DNA from: VAZQ01 sp963763365
GTDB taxonomy: Bacteria > Pseudomonadota > Alphaproteobacteria > Rhizobiales > Xanthobacteraceae
Direction of reading: 5' to 3'
Length of the DNA: 64,000 nucleotides
NCBI GenBank assembly: GCA_963763365.1
Contig: CAVXOE010000009.1
Span: 558,001-622,000 of the forward strand
A program made the position numbers and the translations under genes. Shown here one piece after another: positions 61,112 to 64,000 of this stretch (positions within the stretch are counted from its first letter, which is position 1; each line of letters opens with the position of its first letter). The notes beneath the pieces were generated by a model. The model had not been told where the DNA came from and searched no databases. It was given only the letters and a program-made list of their open reading frames with translations.

Positions 61112-62659
61112 ATGGCCGTGTTGCTGACCTCGGCCGCCACGTCGTCGAGCTTCTCGGTGGCGCTGCCGGACGAGCATGCCACGCGACGGCTGATGATCGA
61201 CATCGCGAATGCGCTGCAGCCGGGCGACCTTGTCACGCTCTCGGGCGACCTCGGCGCCGGCAAGACCATGGTGGCGCGCGCCCTCATCCGCTATCTCGCC
61301 GGCGACCCCTCGATCGAGGTGCCGAGCCCGACCTTCACGTTGATGCAGACCTACGACCTGCCGCAGTTTCCGATCGTGCACGCCGATCTCTACCGTCTTT
61401 CGGGCACCGCCGAGCTCGCCGAGCTGGGCTTCGACGATCTGCCGGAGAATGCCGTCGTGCTGGTCGAATGGCCGGACCGCGCGGCCGGCTTCCTGCCGCC
61501 CGACCGGCTCGACATCACGCTCACGCTGGCGCCGAAACTGAAACTCGAATTTCGTCATGCCCGCGTCACCGGCTACGGCGCCTTCGGGCCGCGCGTCGAC
61601 CGCATCGCGCGAGTGCGGCAGTTCATTTCCGAATGCGGATATGGCGACGCGGTGCGGGCACGCCTTCAGGGCGACGCATCGACCCGCTCCTACGAGCGCT
61701 TCGCGCTCGGCGAGAAGCACGTGATCCTGATGAACTCGCCGCGGCGGCCCGACGGCCCGGCGATCCGGGAGGGCAAGCCATACAGCGCGATCGCGCATCT
61801 TGCCGAGAGCGTCATTCCGTTCGTCGCAATGGCGAACGGACTGCGCGAGCGTGGGTTCTCGACGCCCGCCATTCTGCACGCCGATCTCGATCAGGGATTG
61901 CTGTTCATCGAGGACCTCGGCGACGAGCGCGTGGTCAGCGGCGATCCGCCGGCTGCCATCAAAGAATGCTACGAGACCGCGGTCGACGCCTTGAGCGCGT
62001 TGCATCAGATGAAGCTTCCCGACGCGCTCATGGTCTCGCCGCATGTCGAATACCGCATTCCGAACTACGACATGGAGGCGTTCCTGATCGAGGCCGAGCT
62101 GCTGCTCGACTGGTTCATGCCGCGCTTCGGCGTCGAGGCCGAACCGGTCGAGCGCGAGCAGTTCCGCGAACTCTGGCGCGCCCTGCTGCAGCCGGCGCTC
62201 GACATGCCGCCGACCTGGGTGCTGCGCGACTTCCATTCGCCCAATCTGCTCTGGCTGCCCAAGCGCAGCGGGCTTGCCCGGCTCGGCATCCTCGACTTCC
62301 AGGATGCGCTGATGGGCCCCGGCGCCTACGATCTGGCGTCGCTCTTACAGGACGCCCGGATCGACGTGCCCGAACAGGCCGAGGTGGCATGGCTTGGCCG
62401 CTACGTGCTGACCCGGCGGGAGACCGACCCGAATTTCGATCATACCCAGTTCATCAAGATTTATGTTACGCTGGCGGCGCAGCGGGCGAGCAAGATCCTG
62501 GGTATTTTTACCCGCCTCGACCTGCGCGATGGGAAGCCGCAATATCTCCGTCATCTTCCGCGCATATGGGGTTATCTGCAGCGCTCGCTCAGTCATCCGG
62601 CACTCAAGCCGCTCAAGGCCTGGTACGACGCCAATGTGCCATCGTTAAAGACAATTTAA
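61112..62659 (+). CDS. TsaE-AmgK fusion protein
   Basis: A 515-residue two-domain protein. Residues 1-150 are TsaE, the ATPase of tRNA t6A modification, with P-loop GDLGAGKT (about 47-54) and PSPTFTLMQTY. Residues about 165-515 are an aminoglycoside phosphotransferase-like kinase: DASTRSYERF, VLRDFHSPNLLW (catalytic loop) and LGILDFQDA. This matches AmgK, which phosphorylates N-acetylmuramate or glucosamine at C1 in peptidoglycan recycling. murU follows after 24 bases, completing that route. The ATG at 61112 has GGAAG upstream. The fusion is known in related genomes. Confidence 0.92.
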   Translation: MAVLLTSAATSSSFSVALPDEHATRRLMIDIANALQPGDLVTLSGDLGAGKTMVARALIRYLAGDPSIEVPSPTFTLMQTYDLPQFPIVHADLYRLSGTAELAELGFDDLPENAVVLVEWPDRAAGFLPPDRLDITLTLAPKLKLEFRHARVTGYGAFGPRVDRIARVRQFISECGYGDAVRARLQGDASTRSYERFALGEKHVILMNSPRRPDGPAIREGKPYSAIAHLAESVIPFVAMANGLRERGFSTPAILHADLDQGLLFIEDLGDERVVSGDPPAAIKECYETAVDALSALHQMKLPDALMVSPHVEYRIPNYDMEAFLIEAELLLDWFMPRFGVEAEPVEREQFRELWRALLQPALDMPPTWVLRDFHSPNLLWLPKRSGLARLGILDFQDALMGPGAYDLASLLQDARIDVPEQAEVAWLGRYVLTRRETDPNFDHTQFIKIYVTLAAQRASKILGIFTRLDLRDGKPQYLRHLPRIWGYLQRSLSHPALKPLKAWYDANVPSLKTI

Positions 62660-62683
62660 GGTCCGCATAGCAAATAGCGTTCG

Positions 62684-63421
62684 ATGTCGAGCAGCCGATC
62701 CACGATCCTTCCGAAAACCGCCATGGTGCTCGCTGCCGGTCTCGGCACGCGCATGCGACCCTTCAACGGCACGATCCCGAAACCGCTGGTCAAGGTCGGC
62801 AATAAAGCGCTGATCGATTACGTGCTGGACCGCCTCGCCTTGGCGGGTGTCGAGCGCGCGATCGTGAACGTCCACCACATGGCGGACCAGATCGAGCGCC
62901 ATCTGGCCGGACGGCAGCAACCGCGCATCGTCTTCTCGGACGAACGGGGTGAACTGCTCGGCACCGCGGGCGGCATCGTCAAGGCGCTGCCGCAACTCGG
63001 CGACGGACCATTCTTCCTGGTGAACTCCGATACGATCTGGATCGACGGCGTAACGTCGAACCTGGCGCGGCTGGCTGCGGCCTTCGATCCGGCCAGGATG
63101 GACGGGCTCCTGCTGCTCGCGCCGACCGCGACGAGCACTGGCTATACCGGCCGCGGCGACTTCAAGATGGCGGCCGACGGCAGGCTTTCTCGGCGCGGCG
63201 AGCGCGAAGTCGTGCCGTTCGTCTATGCGGGCGCCGCGATCCTCACGCCGGCCTATTTCGCCGGAACGCCGGAAGGCCCGTCTTCGATGTCGCCCTTGTT
63301 CGATCGGGCGATCGAGGCAGAACGTCTGTGCGGCCTGCGGCTCGAAGGCGTGTGGATGCACGTCGGCACGCCGGAAGCCGTCTCTGCCGCCGAAGCCGCC
63401 ATCGTCGACAGCGCGGCATAG
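62684..63421 (+). CDS. murU: N-acetylmuramate alpha-1-phosphate uridylyltransferase
   Basis: Joins UMP to MurNAc-1-phosphate to give UDP-MurNAc in the cell-wall recycling bypass that avoids MurA. The 245-residue nucleotidyltransferase starts with a short lead and then MVLAAGLGTRMRPFNG (14-29), followed by IPKPLVKVGNKALIDY and FFLVNSDTIWID. It is directly downstream of the AmgK domain gene, the order seen where the AmgK-MurU pathway is known. Confidence 0.93.
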   Translation: MSSSRSTILPKTAMVLAAGLGTRMRPFNGTIPKPLVKVGNKALIDYVLDRLALAGVERAIVNVHHMADQIERHLAGRQQPRIVFSDERGELLGTAGGIVKALPQLGDGPFFLVNSDTIWIDGVTSNLARLAAAFDPARMDGLLLLAPTATSTGYTGRGDFKMAADGRLSRRGEREVVPFVYAGAAILTPAYFAGTPEGPSSMSPLFDRAIEAERLCGLRLEGVWMHVGTPEAVSAAEAAIVDSAA

Positions 63422-63524
63422 CACGTAAGCCGTTCGAGTTGACGTAGGCCCTATCCCGGAGGGAATGTCGCTTCGACGCTCACGACTGCTGCTTGCAGCA
63501 CGCGTGGCTGGTATATGATTCGGC

Positions 63525-64000
63525 ATGCCCGCGCCCCGAGTCTTCACCATCCCGGCATCGACGCCGTTCGTGCCGACCTTGATCGACGCACTGCTCGGCG
63601 GGCAGTTGGTGGCGGGCTTTCCGGCGTCGGACGATCCGCTCGCGCTGGCGAATGCGACCCTCTATCTCCCGACCCGGCGGGCCTGCCGGCTGGTACGGGA
63701 TAGCTTCCTCGACATCATCAAGGGTGACGCCGCGATCCTGCCGCGCATCGTCCCGATCGGCGACGTGGACGAGGACGAGATCGCCTTCGCGCGCGCGGCG
63801 ACCGGTGAGATCGCGGCGGATGCGCTTGCGCTGCCCGACGACCTCGGCGGGCTCGAGCGGCGTCTGCTGCTCGCGAAGCTCGTGCTCACATGGGCGACCT
63901 CGCCGGAGGTACGTACCGCCGAAGGTGCGCCGCTCGTCGCCAATTCGCCGGCCGCCGCGCTGGCGCTCGCTGACGACCTTGCGCGCCTGATGGACGACAT
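63525..64000 (+). CDS. addB: Double-strand break repair protein AddB, partial (3' end outside window)
   Basis: An open frame from the ATG at 63525 to the window edge gives 158 codons. It starts MPAPRVFTIPASTPFVPTLI and contains LYLPTRRACRLVRDSF and ILPRIVPIGDVDEDEI, typical of the AddB N-terminus. AddB forms the AddAB helicase-nuclease that processes broken DNA for RecA, and carries the second nuclease site near its C-terminus, not visible here. addA would normally follow. In relatives addB lies after murU as here. Confidence 0.9.
   Translation, partial: MPAPRVFTIPASTPFVPTLIDALLGGQLVAGFPASDDPLALANATLYLPTRRACRLVRDSFLDIIKGDAAILPRIVPIGDVDEDEIAFARAATGEIAADALALPDDLGGLERRLLLAKLVLTWATSPEVRTAEGAPLVANSPAAALALADDLARLMDD

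Noticed and set aside
61112..62659. Aminoglycoside resistance gene
   Set aside because: The phosphotransferase domain is fused to TsaE and followed by murU, so it is the wall-recycling kinase AmgK, not a drug resistance enzyme.

Overview
The window is GC-rich, densely coding DNA from an alphaproteobacterium, most likely order Hyphomicrobiales (Rhizobiales), near the Bradyrhizobium/Xanthobacteraceae branch. The evidence is gene content read by eye: a DivL-type tyrosine pseudo-kinase next to a TsaE-AmgK fusion, murU and addB; the ubiB-coaBC-dut order; a perfect GGAAC-N16-CGTT general-stress (EcfG-type) promoter; many Bug-type solute-binding proteins; and hairpin repeats of the kind common in that group. 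No tRNA, rRNA, CRISPR array, insertion sequence or origin was seen.

Layout. 1-1.6 kb: a cut-off HigB-type toxin with a palindromic control site, then argG. 1.6-13.4 kb: a quinoprotein/cytochrome region with three PQQ-dependent alcohol dehydrogenases (two are a tandem pair), four c-type cytochromes, a pentapeptide-repeat protein, a SoxCD-like sulfite dehydrogenase pair, and a TIR protein with four membrane helices. 13.6-15.6 kb: a three-gene membrane cassette with a MotA/TolQ/ExbB-type channel protein, function unknown. 15.7-23.5 kb: an enolase-superfamily gene, a frameshifted Bug protein, an ABC ATPase with a beta-propeller and a binding protein of the PQQ-linked ABC set, and two more Bug proteins. 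23.7-26.5 kb: a SorAB-like sulfite dehydrogenase and asd. 26.9-31.8 kb: small exported or unknown proteins, a substrate-binding protein with an internally deleted relative beside it, and two further binding proteins.

31.9-37.2 kb is a Rieske oxygenase island: ferredoxin, oxygenase, a small unknown protein, methyltransferase, IclR regulator and ferredoxin reductase. Similar inverted repeats lie in its two divergent promoter regions. 37.3-48.5 kb is mainly housekeeping: a stress-promoter gene, proA, nadD, rsfS, rlmH, envC-like, ctpA, nitroreductase, ubiB, coaBC and dut. CoaBC carries an extra N-terminal ribbon-helix-helix domain, and a perfect inverted repeat lies just upstream. 48.6-58.1 kb: an Rrf2-type regulator, an extradiol-type dioxygenase, an MFS transporter, two alpha/beta hydrolases, a LigJ-like hydratase, a frameshifted aldolase and another Bug protein, consistent with aromatic acid breakdown. 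58.3-64 kb: divL, tsaE-amgK, murU and the start of addB, serving cell-cycle signalling, tRNA modification, peptidoglycan recycling and recombination.

Together the genes suggest a metabolically flexible soil or water bacterium that oxidises alcohols and sulfite in the periplasm, passes electrons to cytochromes c, and takes up and degrades aromatic or organic acids. Two genes carry clear frameshifts (near 17597 and 56545) and a third is suspected near 9735; these may be real decay or sequence errors.
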